From: VRUE01 sp963774405
GTDB taxonomy: Bacteria; Actinomycetota; Thermoleophilia; Solirubrobacterales; 70-9
Direction of reading: 5' to 3'
Assembly (NCBI GenBank): GCA_963774405.1
Contig: CAVZEV010000008.1
Span: forward strand, 1 to 64,000
DNA: 64,000 nucleotides
Shown here: one piece after another, positions 25,786 through 34,150 of the stretch
Layout of the letters: every line of letters starts with the position of its first letter
Position numbering within the stretch: position 1 is the first letter of the stretch
The notes under the pieces: generated by a model
Databases searched by the model: none
Told to the model about the DNA's origin: nothing
What the model saw: only the letters and a program-made list of their open reading frames with translations
Made by a program: the position numbers and the translations under genes

Positions 25786-26631
25786 GTGAGCGAGGCGGTC
25801 CCGACCCCAGACCCGCAGGGACCGCAGCGCAAGCCCCCCAAGGAGGCGATCGCCGAGGCCAAGGTGCGCGCCCCGACCAGGGGCAATCGCAAGCTCGAGA
25901 CCTTCCTCGGCGCCGTCAACGGCGACGAGCAGGTGCGGGCCTGGTGGTACATGGCCCAGGTGCACGCCGAGCGGCTCGGCATGTCGGATCACTCCTGGGT
26001 CCACACGCAGATCGTCCTCAACATCGCCCTGCGCCTGCTGCGCCTGCTGGTCAAGGCGGGAGTCGAGCCGGCGATGGTCGCCGACCACGGGATGTCGCCC
26101 CGCGACGCCGAGGTCGTGGTCGCGGGCGGCGCCCTGCTGCACGACGTCGGCATGTCGATCCACCGCCAGGACCACGAGGCCTACAGCCTCTTCCTCGCCA
26201 ACGGGGCGCTGGAACGGCTGCTCTCCGAGAGCTACAAGCAGCCCGCGCGAACGGTCGTCGCCTCGGAGATCCTGCACGCGATCATCGGTCACCGCCGCCG
26301 CGGCGAGCCCTACACGCTGGAGGCGGGCGTGGTGCGGGTCGCCGACGCGCTCGACATGGCGCAGGGCCGCACGCGGTTGCCGATCGAAGCGGGGCAGGAA
26401 GGCATCCACTCGATCTCCGCCGCCGCCGTCGACGAGGTGCGGATCGAGGCGGGGGAGAGCCGGCCGGTGCGGATCCAGATCGAGCTCAACAACTCGGCCG
26501 GGATCTTCCAGGTCGACGACCTGCTGGCGACGAAGATCCGCGGCACCCCGCTCGAGGGCAAGGTCGAAGTCGCCGCCGAGATCGAGGGCGAGACCGAGAA
26601 GCGCCTCTTGAGTGGATTCCGACTCGACTGA
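25786..26631 (+). CDS. HD-domain phosphohydrolase
   Basis: 281 aa, GTG start set by the -10 element 7 nt upstream. HD metal ligands are visible: DHSWVHTQIVLNIALRLLRL, then GGALLHDVGMSIHRQDH with the His-Asp pair. ILHAIIGHRRRGEPYTLEAG and VVRVADALDMAQGRTRLP follow. A C-terminal beta-rich part of about 80 residues ends the protein. HD proteins hydrolyse nucleotides, cyclic dinucleotides or (p)ppGpp; the ligand here is not predictable. Confidence 0.8.
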   Translation: MSEAVPTPDPQGPQRKPPKEAIAEAKVRAPTRGNRKLETFLGAVNGDEQVRAWWYMAQVHAERLGMSDHSWVHTQIVLNIALRLLRLLVKAGVEPAMVADHGMSPRDAEVVVAGGALLHDVGMSIHRQDHEAYSLFLANGALERLLSESYKQPARTVVASEILHAIIGHRRRGEPYTLEAGVVRVADALDMAQGRTRLPIEAGQEGIHSISAAAVDEVRIEAGESRPVRIQIELNNSAGIFQVDDLLATKIRGTPLEGKVEVAAEIEGETEKRLLSGFRLD

Positions 26632-26641
26632 GGCTACGCGG

Positions 26642-26896
26642 TCAGCCGTAGCGCTCGAGGTCGGCGCGGCGCCGTTCTTTGCGCGCGTCGAGGCGGCCCT
26701 GGACGATCGAGAGCACGATGACCAGGATCGCGAAGAAGGCGATCACGCCGAAGCAGAAGAAGGTGACCGTCTTGTCGGTGGTCGGCCCGGCGAGCCCGAC
26801 GCCGTTGTCGGCGAGGGCGAATGGCGCCGCTACGAGTAGCGAGAGCAACACCGCGCTAAGTGCCGCGAAAGCTGTGACCGCGCGAGGGATTCTCAC
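26642..26896 (-). CDS. Small exported/membrane protein, 84 aa
   Basis: GTG 26896 starts MRIPRAVTAFAALSAVLLSL, a signal peptide ending at ALADNG. A second hydrophobic segment (TFFCFGVIAFFAILVIVLSI) and a basic, charged tail (RLDARKERRRADLERYG) follow. The predicted topology is one TM with an external N-terminus and a cytoplasmic tail. Longer reading would start inside the 30-bp inverted repeat, so I prefer this start. No family recognised. It is convergent with the HD gene and divergent from uppP. Confidence 0.65.
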   Translation of the reverse strand: MRIPRAVTAFAALSAVLLSLLVAAPFALADNGVGLAGPTTDKTVTFFCFGVIAFFAILVIVLSIVQGRLDARKERRRADLERYG

Positions 26897-26909
26897 GCCG
26901 GGGAATCTA

Positions 26910-27015
26910 GCGCAAGGGACGGGCATCCCCCGCGGAAACCTTAGAGCCCACCCCGGTAAGTACCCAAGAGGCCGTTCCAATGCGAGTTTCAGCGGGGGAT
27001 GCCCGTCCCTTGCGC
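26910..27015. repeat. 30-bp near-perfect inverted repeat upstream of uppP
   Basis: The arms 26910-26939 and 26986-27015 match at 29 of 30 positions as reverse complements; the left arm starts GCGCAAGGGACGGGCATCCC. A 46-bp centre separates them. The right arm ends 4 bp before the uppP -10 element and therefore covers the -35 region. The arms look like terminal inverted repeats of a tiny non-coding element, or a very long operator. Confidence 0.85.
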
Positions 27016-27019
27016 TGCA

Positions 27020-27025
27020 TAGGAT
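27020..27025 (+). promoter_or_regulatory. Candidate -10 element of uppP
   Basis: TAGGAT, 8 nt before the GTG at 27034, directly after the right arm of the 30-bp inverted repeat. Confidence 0.45.
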
Positions 27026-27033
27026 CCCCCGCC

Positions 27034-27849
27034 GTGAGCAACCTCGAAGCCATCGTCCTCGGCCTGGTCCAGGGGCTGACCGAGTTCCTGCCGATCTCCT
27101 CCAGCGGCCACCTGCGGATCGTGCCGGCGCTGCTCGGCTGGCCCGACCCCGGCGCCGGTTTCACCGCCGTGATCCAGCTCGGCACGATGGCGGCGGTGCT
27201 GATCTACTTCCGCGCCGACCTCTGGCGCATCGCCGGCGCCTGGCTGAGCGAACTGCGGGTGCCGATCCGCCGCGCCGGCCAGGAGGCGAGGCTGGGCTGG
27301 TTCATCGTCCTCGGCACGATCCCGATCTCGATCTTCGGTCTCATCTTCAAGGACCAGATCGAATCGGGCGCCCGCAGCCTCTACCTGATCGGCTCGGCGC
27401 TGATCCTCTTCTCCTTCGTGATGGTCGCCGCCGAGCGGGTCGGCACCAGGCAGCGGTCGCTGGACGGGATGGACGGCCGCGACGGGCTCTTCATCGGCGT
27501 CGCCCAGTCGCTGGCGCTGATCCCCGGCGTCTCGCGCTCGGGGGCGACGATCTCGGCCGGGCTCTTCCGCGACTTCGACCGCGTCGCCGCGGCCCGCTAC
27601 TCGTTCCTGCTCTCGGTCCCGGCGGTCGTCCTCAGCGGCCTCTTCGAGCTGCGCAAGGTCGGCGAAGCCGGCGGCCCCTCGGTGGCGGCGACGGTGATCG
27701 CCACCCTGGTCGCCTTCGTCAGCGGCTACGCGGCGATCGCCTGGCTGCTGCGCTACCTCGGCTCGCACAGCCTCGAGATCTTCGTCGTCTACCGGATCGC
27801 CCTCGGCGTCCTGGTCCTGGCCCTGACGGCCACCGGCGCGATCAGCTGA
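27034..27849 (+). CDS. uppP: Undecaprenyl-diphosphate phosphatase UppP (BacA)
   Basis: 271 aa from GTG 27034. The two catalytic motifs are present: LVQGLTEFLPISSSGHLRI near the N-terminus and LIPGVSRSGATISAGLFR in the middle. About eight TM segments. The enzyme dephosphorylates undecaprenyl diphosphate outside the membrane, recycling the lipid carrier for peptidoglycan and other wall polymers; excess gives bacitracin tolerance. A hairpin follows the stop. Confidence 0.96.
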   Translation: MSNLEAIVLGLVQGLTEFLPISSSGHLRIVPALLGWPDPGAGFTAVIQLGTMAAVLIYFRADLWRIAGAWLSELRVPIRRAGQEARLGWFIVLGTIPISIFGLIFKDQIESGARSLYLIGSALILFSFVMVAAERVGTRQRSLDGMDGRDGLFIGVAQSLALIPGVSRSGATISAGLFRDFDRVAAARYSFLLSVPAVVLSGLFELRKVGEAGGPSVAATVIATLVAFVSGYAAIAWLLRYLGSHSLEIFVVYRIALGVLVLALTATGAIS

Positions 27850-27864
27850 ACCGCCCTATAAATG

Positions 27865-27894
27865 GCGAACGGCCCGGGGCAGTGGGCCGTTCGC
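27865..27894 (+). terminator. Hairpin after uppP
   Basis: An 11-bp perfect stem, GCGAACGGCCC with GGGCCGTTCGC, and an 8-nt loop lie 15 bp after the uppP stop. No U-tract follows, as is common in high-GC actinobacteria. Confidence 0.6.
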
Positions 27895-28039
27895 GGTGAC
27901 GAGAGAGGAGTCTCGTGAGGTCGGAATTCTGGCGCCGATGCGCCGGCCTTCCGTGAACATTCGGAGAATCTCCGGAGAAGGTCGGGTAACAACTCGGCGC
28001 GCTCTCTCGGCGACTTTCCCGCAAATTAGGGCGTTTTGG

Positions 28040-28060
28040 CTGTGAAAATCCTGTGAAAGC
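28040..28060 (-). promoter_or_regulatory. PHO box (two direct repeats, reverse orientation) upstream of response regulator
   Basis: On the minus strand it reads TTTCAC twice with an 11-nt period (GTGAAA at 28042 and 28053 on the plus strand). It ends about 40 bp before the regulator start, so it fits autoregulation by a PhoP-like protein. The 140 bp between the uppP hairpin and this site show nothing else I can support. Confidence 0.55.
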
Positions 28061-28100
28061 AGGGCTTTTATCCGGGCGCCCGTCTTCGTCACCGCATACA

Positions 28101-28922
28101 ATGCCGCTCGTCTTGACCTCGCAGCAGACCACGCGGCTTGCGGTCATCGATGACGACAGCGGTTTCGTCACCGTGCTCTCCAAGCGCACCGAGGCCGCCG
28201 GCTGGCAACAGCGCGTGCTGAGCAGCGCGATCCCGCCGGACGAGCTGGTGGCGATGAAGCTGAACGCGCTGCTGCTCGACATGGACGTGCTCGGCGACGA
28301 AGCCTGGGAGTACCTGGGCCGCGTCTGCGGGACGCTCCCCGACCTCGCCGTCGTCGTCTGCAGCGGTCGCTCGACCGTGGCCCAGCGGGTGCGCGCCCTG
28401 CGGCTCGGGGTCGACGACTGGATCGGCAAGCCCTGTCACCCCGAGGAGGTGATGGCGCGGATCGAAGCGGTCTCGCGCCGCCGCCGTCGCCGCACCCAGG
28501 GGGCGAGCGTCGAGGCCGGGCCGGTCGTCGTCGGCGAGCTGGAGATCCGCGCCGACCAGTTCCAGGCCTTCGTCGGCGAGGGCAGCCTCGACCTCACCCG
28601 TCGCGAGTTCGAGCTGCTGCAGCTGCTCGCCGACACCAAGGGCCAGGTGCTCGAGCGCGAGGCGATCTACCAGCGCGTCTGGGGCTACGCGATGGCCCAC
28701 GGCGATCGCTCCGTCGACGTCTTCATCCGCAAGCTGCGCCAGAAGCTGGAGAAGCGCTCGCCCGGCTGGCGCTACATCCACACCCACTTCGGCGTCGGCT
28801 ATCGCTTCGATCCCGAGTCGGTCGGCGGGGTGGCGCCGGAGCTGGCCGCGGAGGCCGTCGCCGGCATCGAGCCGCAGGCGCCGAATTCACAAGTAGTTCA
28901 CAGCAGCTTTACGGCCGCGTAA
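28101..28922 (+). CDS. OmpR/PhoB-family response regulator, probable phosphate regulator
   Basis: 273 aa from ATG 28101. The receiver domain (residues 10-125) has acidic pair VIDDDSG, phospho-acceptor Asp in ALLLDMDVLGDEAWEYLG, and CSGRS and WIGKPCHPEEVMARIEA. The winged-helix domain (about 150-245) has LTRREFELLQLLADTKGQ, YQRVWGYAMAHGDRSVDVF and THFGVGYRFD. Position upstream of pstSCAB and PHO boxes on both sides suggest it is the PhoP/PhoB-type regulator. No sensor kinase gene lies in the window. Its 3' end contains the PHO box of the next gene. Confidence 0.88.
   Translation: MPLVLTSQQTTRLAVIDDDSGFVTVLSKRTEAAGWQQRVLSSAIPPDELVAMKLNALLLDMDVLGDEAWEYLGRVCGTLPDLAVVVCSGRSTVAQRVRALRLGVDDWIGKPCHPEEVMARIEAVSRRRRRRTQGASVEAGPVVVGELEIRADQFQAFVGEGSLDLTRREFELLQLLADTKGQVLEREAIYQRVWGYAMAHGDRSVDVFIRKLRQKLEKRSPGWRYIHTHFGVGYRFDPESVGGVAPELAAEAVAGIEPQAPNSQVVHSSFTAA
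28885..28917 (+). promoter_or_regulatory. PHO box (three 11-nt repeats) upstream of winged-helix gene
   Basis: Units ATTCACAAGTA, GTTCACAGCAG and CTTTACGGCCG are in exact 11-nt phase, inside the last codons of the response regulator and about 40 bp before the next ATG. The unit matches the actinobacterial PHO direct repeat (GTTCAC core). Confidence 0.65.
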
Positions 28923-28957
28923 CCGATCACCCGGCCCTGGCGGCCATCCTCGCGGCC

Positions 28958-29245
28958 ATGTTGGAGATCAGGCCAGAGGAGCATGCGGCGCTCGTCGACG
29001 GTCGACCGCTGAGCCTGACCGTTCGCGAGCTGCAACTGCTGACCACGCTGGCGGCGCACCCGCAGCGCATCCTCACCCGCGAGGAGCTCTACGCCGAGGT
29101 CTGGGGCCGCGAACCGCGCCACGACGACCGCTCGGTCGACGTCTACGTCAGCCGCCTGCGCTCGAAGCTGGGCGAGGCGCTGCCGGGCCGGAACCTGATC
29201 CACACCCACAGCGGCATCGGCTACCGCTTCTCGCCCGAGGGATAG
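28958..29245 (+). CDS. Stand-alone OmpR-type winged-helix protein (no receiver domain)
   Basis: 95 aa. It is essentially only a Trans_reg_C DNA-binding domain: LTVRELQLLTTLAAHPQRIL, REELYAEVWGREPRHDDRSV and HTHSGIGYRFSPEG. The upstream stretch has no frame encoding a receiver, and a PHO box occupies it, so this looks like a genuine short gene rather than a truncated regulator. It could compete with, or assist, the full regulator at PHO boxes (inference). pstS follows 126 bp downstream after another PHO box. Confidence 0.75.
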   Translation: MLEIRPEEHAALVDGRPLSLTVRELQLLTTLAAHPQRILTREELYAEVWGREPRHDDRSVDVYVSRLRSKLGEALPGRNLIHTHSGIGYRFSPEG

Positions 29246-29261
29246 CGCGGTAGCAGGGGCC

Positions 29262-29294
29262 TTTTACATCCTTTTCACATCCTCGATACACGCA
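29262..29294 (+). promoter_or_regulatory. PHO box upstream of pstS
   Basis: Units TTTTACATCCT and TTTCACATCCT are in 11-nt phase, followed by a weaker CGATACACGCA. It lies about 78 bp before the pstS start, where PhoP activates pst operons in actinobacteria. Confidence 0.7.
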
Positions 29295-29371
29295 GGTAAC
29301 AAGCTGCCAAGGGGCCGCTGGGAGCCTGCCATCGAAGCTCAGATCGTTTCCCAAGAACTAAGGAGATACGC

Positions 29372-30460
29372 GTGACCAAGAGACTTCTAAGCGTCGGACT
29401 CGCCCTGGCGCTTGCAATCGGCGTCGCTGCCTGCGGCAGCTCGTCCTCGGACAGCGGCGGCAGCGGCGGTGGCGGCACGATCAGCGGCGCCGGCTCGACC
29501 TTCGCACAGCCGATCATCAGCCAGTGGGGGTCCGAACTAAAGGAAACGGACGGGCTCACCGTCAACTACAACTCAATCGGCTCGGGCGGCGGCATCGCCC
29601 AGTTCCAGGCCAACACGGTCGATTTCGGCGATACCGACTCGGCGATGAGCGACGAAGAAATCGAAGTTGCCGACAAAAACGGCACCACCGTCCACGTGCC
29701 GATCGTTTTCGGCGCGGTCACTGTCTCCTACAACCTGCCGGGCGTCGAATCGGGGCTCAAGCTCGACGGCGAAACCGTTGGCAATATCTTCCTCGGCAAG
29801 ATCACCAAGTGGAACGATCCGGCGATCGCCAAGCTGAACCCGGGGGTCGAACTTCCCGGCACCTCGATCACCGTGGTCCATCGCTCCGACGAATCGGGCA
29901 CCACGGCGCTGTTCACCCAGTTCCTCGATGAAACCAACCAGCAGTGGCACAGCCAGGTCGGCACCGACAAGACGGTCAAGTGGCCGACCGGCACCGGCGC
30001 CAACGGCAACGAGGGTGTGGCCGGTGCTGTTCAGCAGACCGAAGGCGCGATCGGCTACGTCGAGCTCGCCTACGCCCTGCAGAACGAATTCACCACCGCG
30101 GCGGTCCAGAACAAGGCGGGCGACTTCGTCGCTCCCACACTGGAGTCGACCTCAGCCGCGAGCGAAGGCGTGAAGTTCCCGCCGGACCTGCGCTTCAGCG
30201 CGATCAACGCCTCGACCTCGCCGAAGGCCTACCCGATTGCCTCGGGCACCTTCGTGATCGTCTACGAAGACCTCTGCAAGGCCGGCAAGAGCGAAGCGAC
30301 CGCCAAGAACGTGGTCACCTTCCTCAACTACGGCCTCGGCGAAGGCCAGCAGGTAGCGGAAAAACTCGACTACGCCGGGCTCTCACCGGAACTGCTGAAG
30401 GCGTCTCAGGCCAAGGTTGACGGCCTGATGTGCAACGGCAAGACGATCGAAGCGTCGTAG
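29372..30460 (+). CDS. pstS: Phosphate ABC transporter substrate-binding lipoprotein PstS
   Basis: 362 aa, GTG start with AAGGAG about 8 nt upstream. The lipoprotein signal ends LAIGVAACGSSSS, with the lipobox Cys. Phosphate-binding loops are visible: ISGAGSTFAQPIISQW, DFGDTDSAMSDEE and VHRSDESGTTALFTQFL. It captures phosphate outside the membrane for PstCA. The gene is preceded by a PHO box and followed by a hairpin that may lower expression of the downstream membrane genes. Confidence 0.97.
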   Translation: MTKRLLSVGLALALAIGVAACGSSSSDSGGSGGGGTISGAGSTFAQPIISQWGSELKETDGLTVNYNSIGSGGGIAQFQANTVDFGDTDSAMSDEEIEVADKNGTTVHVPIVFGAVTVSYNLPGVESGLKLDGETVGNIFLGKITKWNDPAIAKLNPGVELPGTSITVVHRSDESGTTALFTQFLDETNQQWHSQVGTDKTVKWPTGTGANGNEGVAGAVQQTEGAIGYVELAYALQNEFTTAAVQNKAGDFVAPTLESTSAASEGVKFPPDLRFSAINASTSPKAYPIASGTFVIVYEDLCKAGKSEATAKNVVTFLNYGLGEGQQVAEKLDYAGLSPELLKASQAKVDGLMCNGKTIEAS

Positions 30461-30498
30461 CGGGCCTCGCTTGGAGGCTGGAGTCCAAAAGGTTCCAG

Positions 30499-30528
30499 GG
30501 GGCGGGCGATCTCTCAATCGCTCGCCCC
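30499..30528 (+). terminator. Attenuator-like hairpin between pstS and pstC
   Basis: GGGGCGGGCGAT pairs with ATCGCTCGCCCC (12 bp, one G-U) around a 6-nt loop and is followed by TTTCG. It may be a partial terminator or a 3' stabiliser giving more PstS than PstC. If pstC starts at TTG 30471 the hairpin would be inside that gene. Confidence 0.55.
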
Positions 30529-30551
30529 TTTCGCGTCTGCCCGATCGCTTG

Positions 30552-31475
30552 GTGCGGATCGGGCTGACGGCGATCTCAGCGGCAATCCTGGTCCTGCTTG
30601 CCTATTTCTTCGTCAAGCTCACGCTCGAAGCGAAGCCGGTCTTCGAAAGGTTCGGTGTCTTCGGCTTCGTCTTCACCAATGACTGGGACGTCTCGAAAGG
30701 CATCTACGGGGCTCTGCCCCTCGTCGTCGGCACGCTTGTCACCTCGACGCTGGCCCTGGTCATCGGCGTGCCGATCGCGGTCTCGGTCGCCCTCTTCCTC
30801 ACCGAGCTCTGTCCGCGACGGATCCGCGGATCGCTGGTCGTCATGGTCGACCTGCTTGCCGCGGTGCCCTCGGTCGTCTACGGGCTCTGGGCCTTCTACT
30901 TCCTGATCCCGAAGCTGAAACCGATCGAGCAGTGGTTCGCCGACACCTTCCATTTCCTCCCTTTCGTGGCCACCGACAACGTCGCCGGCCCCAACTACTT
31001 CATCGCCGGCTTGATCCTGGCGATCATGCTTTTGCCAATCGTCAGCGCGATCAGCCGCGAGGTCATCTCCACCGTGCCACCCGACCAGAAGGAGGCGGCG
31101 CTCGCCCTCGGCGCGACCCGCTGGGAGATGATCCGCACCGCGATGCTCCCCTACGCCCGCCGCGGCATCGTCGGCGGCTCGATGCTCGGCCTGGGGCGGG
31201 CGATCGGCGAGACGATCGCGGTCACGATCGTGATCGGCGACAACCCGATCCTTGGCCACAGCATCTTCGACCAGGGCTACACGCTTGCCGCGGTGATCGC
31301 CAACGAGTTCAACGAGGCCGCGGCGGATCCGCTCCACCGCGCGGCCCTGATCGGCGCCGGCCTCGTGCTCTTCGTCCTCACCCTGCTGGTCAACTCGATC
31401 GCCCGGTTGATGGTGCTGCGTAGCGAGCGACAGGGATCGCGCCCGATCTCCCCGGCCGCGGCGGAGGGCATCTAA
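30552..31475 (+). CDS. pstC: Phosphate ABC transporter permease PstC
   Basis: 307 aa from GTG 30552; TTG 30471 in the same frame would add 27 residues. I prefer the shorter form because the pstS-pstC hairpin then lies between genes. About six TM segments. It carries the permease loop MLPIVSAISREVISTVPPDQ followed by EAALALGATRWEMIRTAMLP (EAA motif). GLGRAIGETIAVTIVIGDNP is typical of PstC. It forms the membrane channel with PstA. Confidence 0.93.
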   Translation: MRIGLTAISAAILVLLAYFFVKLTLEAKPVFERFGVFGFVFTNDWDVSKGIYGALPLVVGTLVTSTLALVIGVPIAVSVALFLTELCPRRIRGSLVVMVDLLAAVPSVVYGLWAFYFLIPKLKPIEQWFADTFHFLPFVATDNVAGPNYFIAGLILAIMLLPIVSAISREVISTVPPDQKEAALALGATRWEMIRTAMLPYARRGIVGGSMLGLGRAIGETIAVTIVIGDNPILGHSIFDQGYTLAAVIANEFNEAAADPLHRAALIGAGLVLFVLTLLVNSIARLMVLRSERQGSRPISPAAAEGI

Positions 31476-32379
31476 GTGGAGTCGGCGAGCCTTTCCACTC
31501 CGGGCGCGCTGCCGCCCGTGAGCGCCCGTCGCCGTCGCACCGATCGCCTCGCCCGATCGGTGCTCTGGTTGGCGACGATCGTCGCGATAGTGCCGCTCGT
31601 CCTCATCGTCTTCTACATCCTCAGCAAGGGAGTGGGGGCTCTGAGTGTCGAATTCTTCACCACCGATCCGACCGGGAACTTCTTCGGCGATCAGGGCGGG
31701 GTGAAGAGCGCGATCCTCGGCACGATCGAGATCGTCGGCGCCGCCGCCCTGATCGCGGTCCCGCTGGGAGTTGGCGTGGCTCTCTACCTGACGGAGTACG
31801 GCGGCAACGCCAGGCTGGCTCATGCGGTCCGCTTCTTCGTCGACGTGATGACCGGGGTGCCCTCGATCGTGTTCGGGCTCTTCATCTACCTGACCCTGGT
31901 GCTGGCCGGCGTTGGCGGTTCCAGCTTCGCCGGCTGGAAGGGCTCGGCGGCCCTGGCGCTGCTGATGCTTCCGGTCGTGACCCGGTCCGCCGAGGTGGTG
32001 CTGCAGCTCGTGCCCGGCTCGTTGCGCGAGGCGGCACTGGCGCTCGGCGCCCCGCGCTGGAAGGTGATCGTGCGCGTGATCCTGCCCAGCGCCGCACCCG
32101 GCATCATCACCGGCTCGCTCCTGGCGATCGCTCGCGCCGCGGGCGAGACCGCGCCGCTGCTGTTCACTGCCACTATCGTCAAGGCAACCACCTTCGACCT
32201 CAACCAGCCGATGAACTCACTCCCGGCCCAGATCTTCCAGGACCTCAAGCAGCCCAATGACGAACTCGTTCAGCGAGCCTGGGGCGCGGCGATAACGCTG
32301 GTCGCGATGATCCTGCTGCTCACCCTGATCGCCAAGCTGATCCAACGGAGAAGTCGTGTCCAAGGAGCCCCCGAGATGA
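31476..32379 (+). CDS. pstA: Phosphate ABC transporter permease PstA
   Basis: GTG immediately after the pstC stop. About six TM segments and the EAA loop LREAALALGAPRWKVIVRVI, with AIARAAGETAPLLFTATIVK. The natural end is IAKLIQRRSRVQGAP. Removing one C from the C-run at 32367-32372 gives a TGA at 32377-32379 that overlaps an ATG as ATGA, the expected pstA/pstB junction. As written, the frame runs on to 32480 through unrelated Arg-rich sequence. About 300 aa. Confidence 0.9.
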
Positions 32380-33265
32380 ACCCGAACCGAGATCGACGCC
32401 CCCGAGGTCGGGGGCGAAGCCGCCGACCTCTCCGCCCAGTCGCAAGGCGGGGGCGTCGGCCACGTCACCGGTCCGTCTGAGGCCGAAACCGCGTCACGGA
32501 CGCCGGCGCTCAAGCGCGCAGGTGGAGCTTCGCGGGCTGAGCGCCTACTACGGCGACCACCGGGCCGTGAAGAACGTCAGCCTGCGGTTCTCGGGCGAAG
32601 ACGTGACCGCGATCATCGGTCCCTCGGGGTGCGGCAAGTCGACGATGGTGCGTTGCGTCAACCGCATGCACGAGGAGATGCCCGGTGCCCGGGCGGAGGG
32701 CGTGGTGCTGCTCGATGATGCCGATCTCTATGGCTCCAGGCGTGGACGTCGTCGCGGTTCGCCGGGCGATCGGGATGGTGTTCCAGAAGCCGAACCCGTT
32801 CCCGACAATGTCGATCTTCGACAACGTTGCCTCGGGGCTGCGGTTCACGGGCGGCGGTCGTGGCGAAACCGAGGCCCGGGTGAGCGAGCGCTGGGCGAAG
32901 CGGCCTCTGGGAGGAGGTCAAGGACAGGCTGGGCAAGCCGGGCCTCGGCCTCTCGGGCGGGCAGCAGCAGCGCCTCTGCATAGCCCGGGCGCTCGCCGTC
33001 GACCCCGAGGTGTTGCTGATGGACGAGCCTTGCTCGGCGCTCGATCCGGTTGCGACCCTGAGGATCGAGGAGTTGATCGGAGAGCTGAAGCAGCGCGTGA
33101 CGATCGTCATCGTCACTCACAACATGCAGCAGGCCGCGCGGGTCGCCGACACGACGGTCTTCATGCTGAGCGGCGAGCTGGTCGAGGTCGGGGCGACCGA
33201 CAAGCTGTTCACCAACCCCGACGACGAGACGCACCGAGCAGTACGTCACCGGGAAGTTCGGCTGA
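32376..33265 (+). CDS. pstB: Phosphate ABC transporter ATPase PstB (multiple frameshifts)
   Basis: All motifs are present but spread over three frames: VELRGLSAYYGDHRAVKNV, IIGPSGCGKSTMVRCVNRMH, IGMVFQKPNPFPTMSIFDNV, LGLSGGQQQRLCIARALAVD, LLMDEPCSALDP, VTHNMQQAARVADTTVFML and the end TEQYVTGKFG. Breaks fall near 32383, 32519, 32740, 32880-32906 and 33241. The N-terminus has an acidic extension of about 45 residues. Such intact motifs argue for sequence errors. It energises phosphate import. Its stop overlaps the phoU ATG. Confidence 0.85.
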
Positions 33266-33943
33266 TGGCGCCGCCGAGACGCGACTCAGTACCAGGAGGA
33301 ACTGGAGCGGCTCGAGGCGAGCGGCCTGGGTGGGCTCGACCTCGCCGGTGCGGCCCTCGCCCGCACACTGGAGGCGATCGAGCACCAGGACGTCGAGCTG
33401 GCGCAGATCGTCATCGCCGACGACGATCGCATCGACGGCCGCTACCTCGAGGTGCACCAGGCGCTGATCACGCTGCTCGCCACGCAATCGCCGGTGGCGA
33501 CCGACCTGCGGCTGATCTCGGCGCTGCTGCACGTGCTGAAGAACGTCGAGCGGATGGGCGACCAGTGCGTGAACATCTGCAAGATGATCCCGCTGACCGG
33601 CAACGAGCCGCCGTCGGACCAGGAGATGGTGAAGCTGATCCTGACCATGGGCGGACAGACGAAGACGCTGCTGAGCCAGGCCAAGCGGGCCTTCGCCGAT
33701 CGCGACATCGAAATTGCCCAAGACCTGGTCCGCCAGGACGACGTCGTCGACAACCTCAACCGCGAGTGCTTCCGGCTCGCCCTGGAGATCGGCGACGACG
33801 CCGACAAGCGCGAGTGGGCGATGACGATGCTGCTGGCGGCGCGGGCGATCGAGCGGATCGGCGACAACGCGGTGGACATCGGCGAGCAGGTCGCCTTCGT
33901 CGTCACGGGGTTGTTTCGGGAGTTCGAGGATGCTTCGCATCCG
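33264..33943 (+). CDS. phoU: Phosphate-system regulator PhoU (frameshift near start, no stop codon seen)
   Basis: ATG 33264 overlaps the pstB stop (TGATG). The PhoU body reads TQYQEELERLEASGLGGLDL, VHQALITLLATQSPVATDLR and MGDQCVNICKM, then ARAIERIGDNAVDIGEQVAF and FREFEDASHP, the usual C-terminus. A single-base shift at about 33268-33288 separates the ATG from the body. No stop follows DASHP; the frame stays open into ppx. PhoU links Pst transport to the kinase/regulator pair and shuts off PHO genes in high phosphate. Confidence 0.88.
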
Positions 33944-34150
33944 AGGGGGTGGTGCGAGGGGTGGGGTGCGTCCTGCGATCGCATCGCGACGGACATGGCG
34001 GGCCTCGCCGGGAGTGCCGACGTTCTCCGGACGACCTCGCCGATGGGGGTCCCCGACGCGGCTCGCAATGAGTCCGTGCGCATCCGTCCGGCGCGAGTGA
34101 CCGCAGAGATCGTTGAGATCCGACGGTTCTGGGAACATCGGAAGAACGCC
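33944..34150 (+). other. Spacer between phoU and ppx, open in the phoU frame, unexplained
   Basis: 207 bp with no recognisable domain. It starts with the small hairpin GGATGCTTCGCATCC overlapping the phoU end. The same frame joins PhoU to Ppx without a stop, but the translation (Arg/Ser/Glu-rich) looks non-coding. I see no PHO repeats here. Confidence 0.4.
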
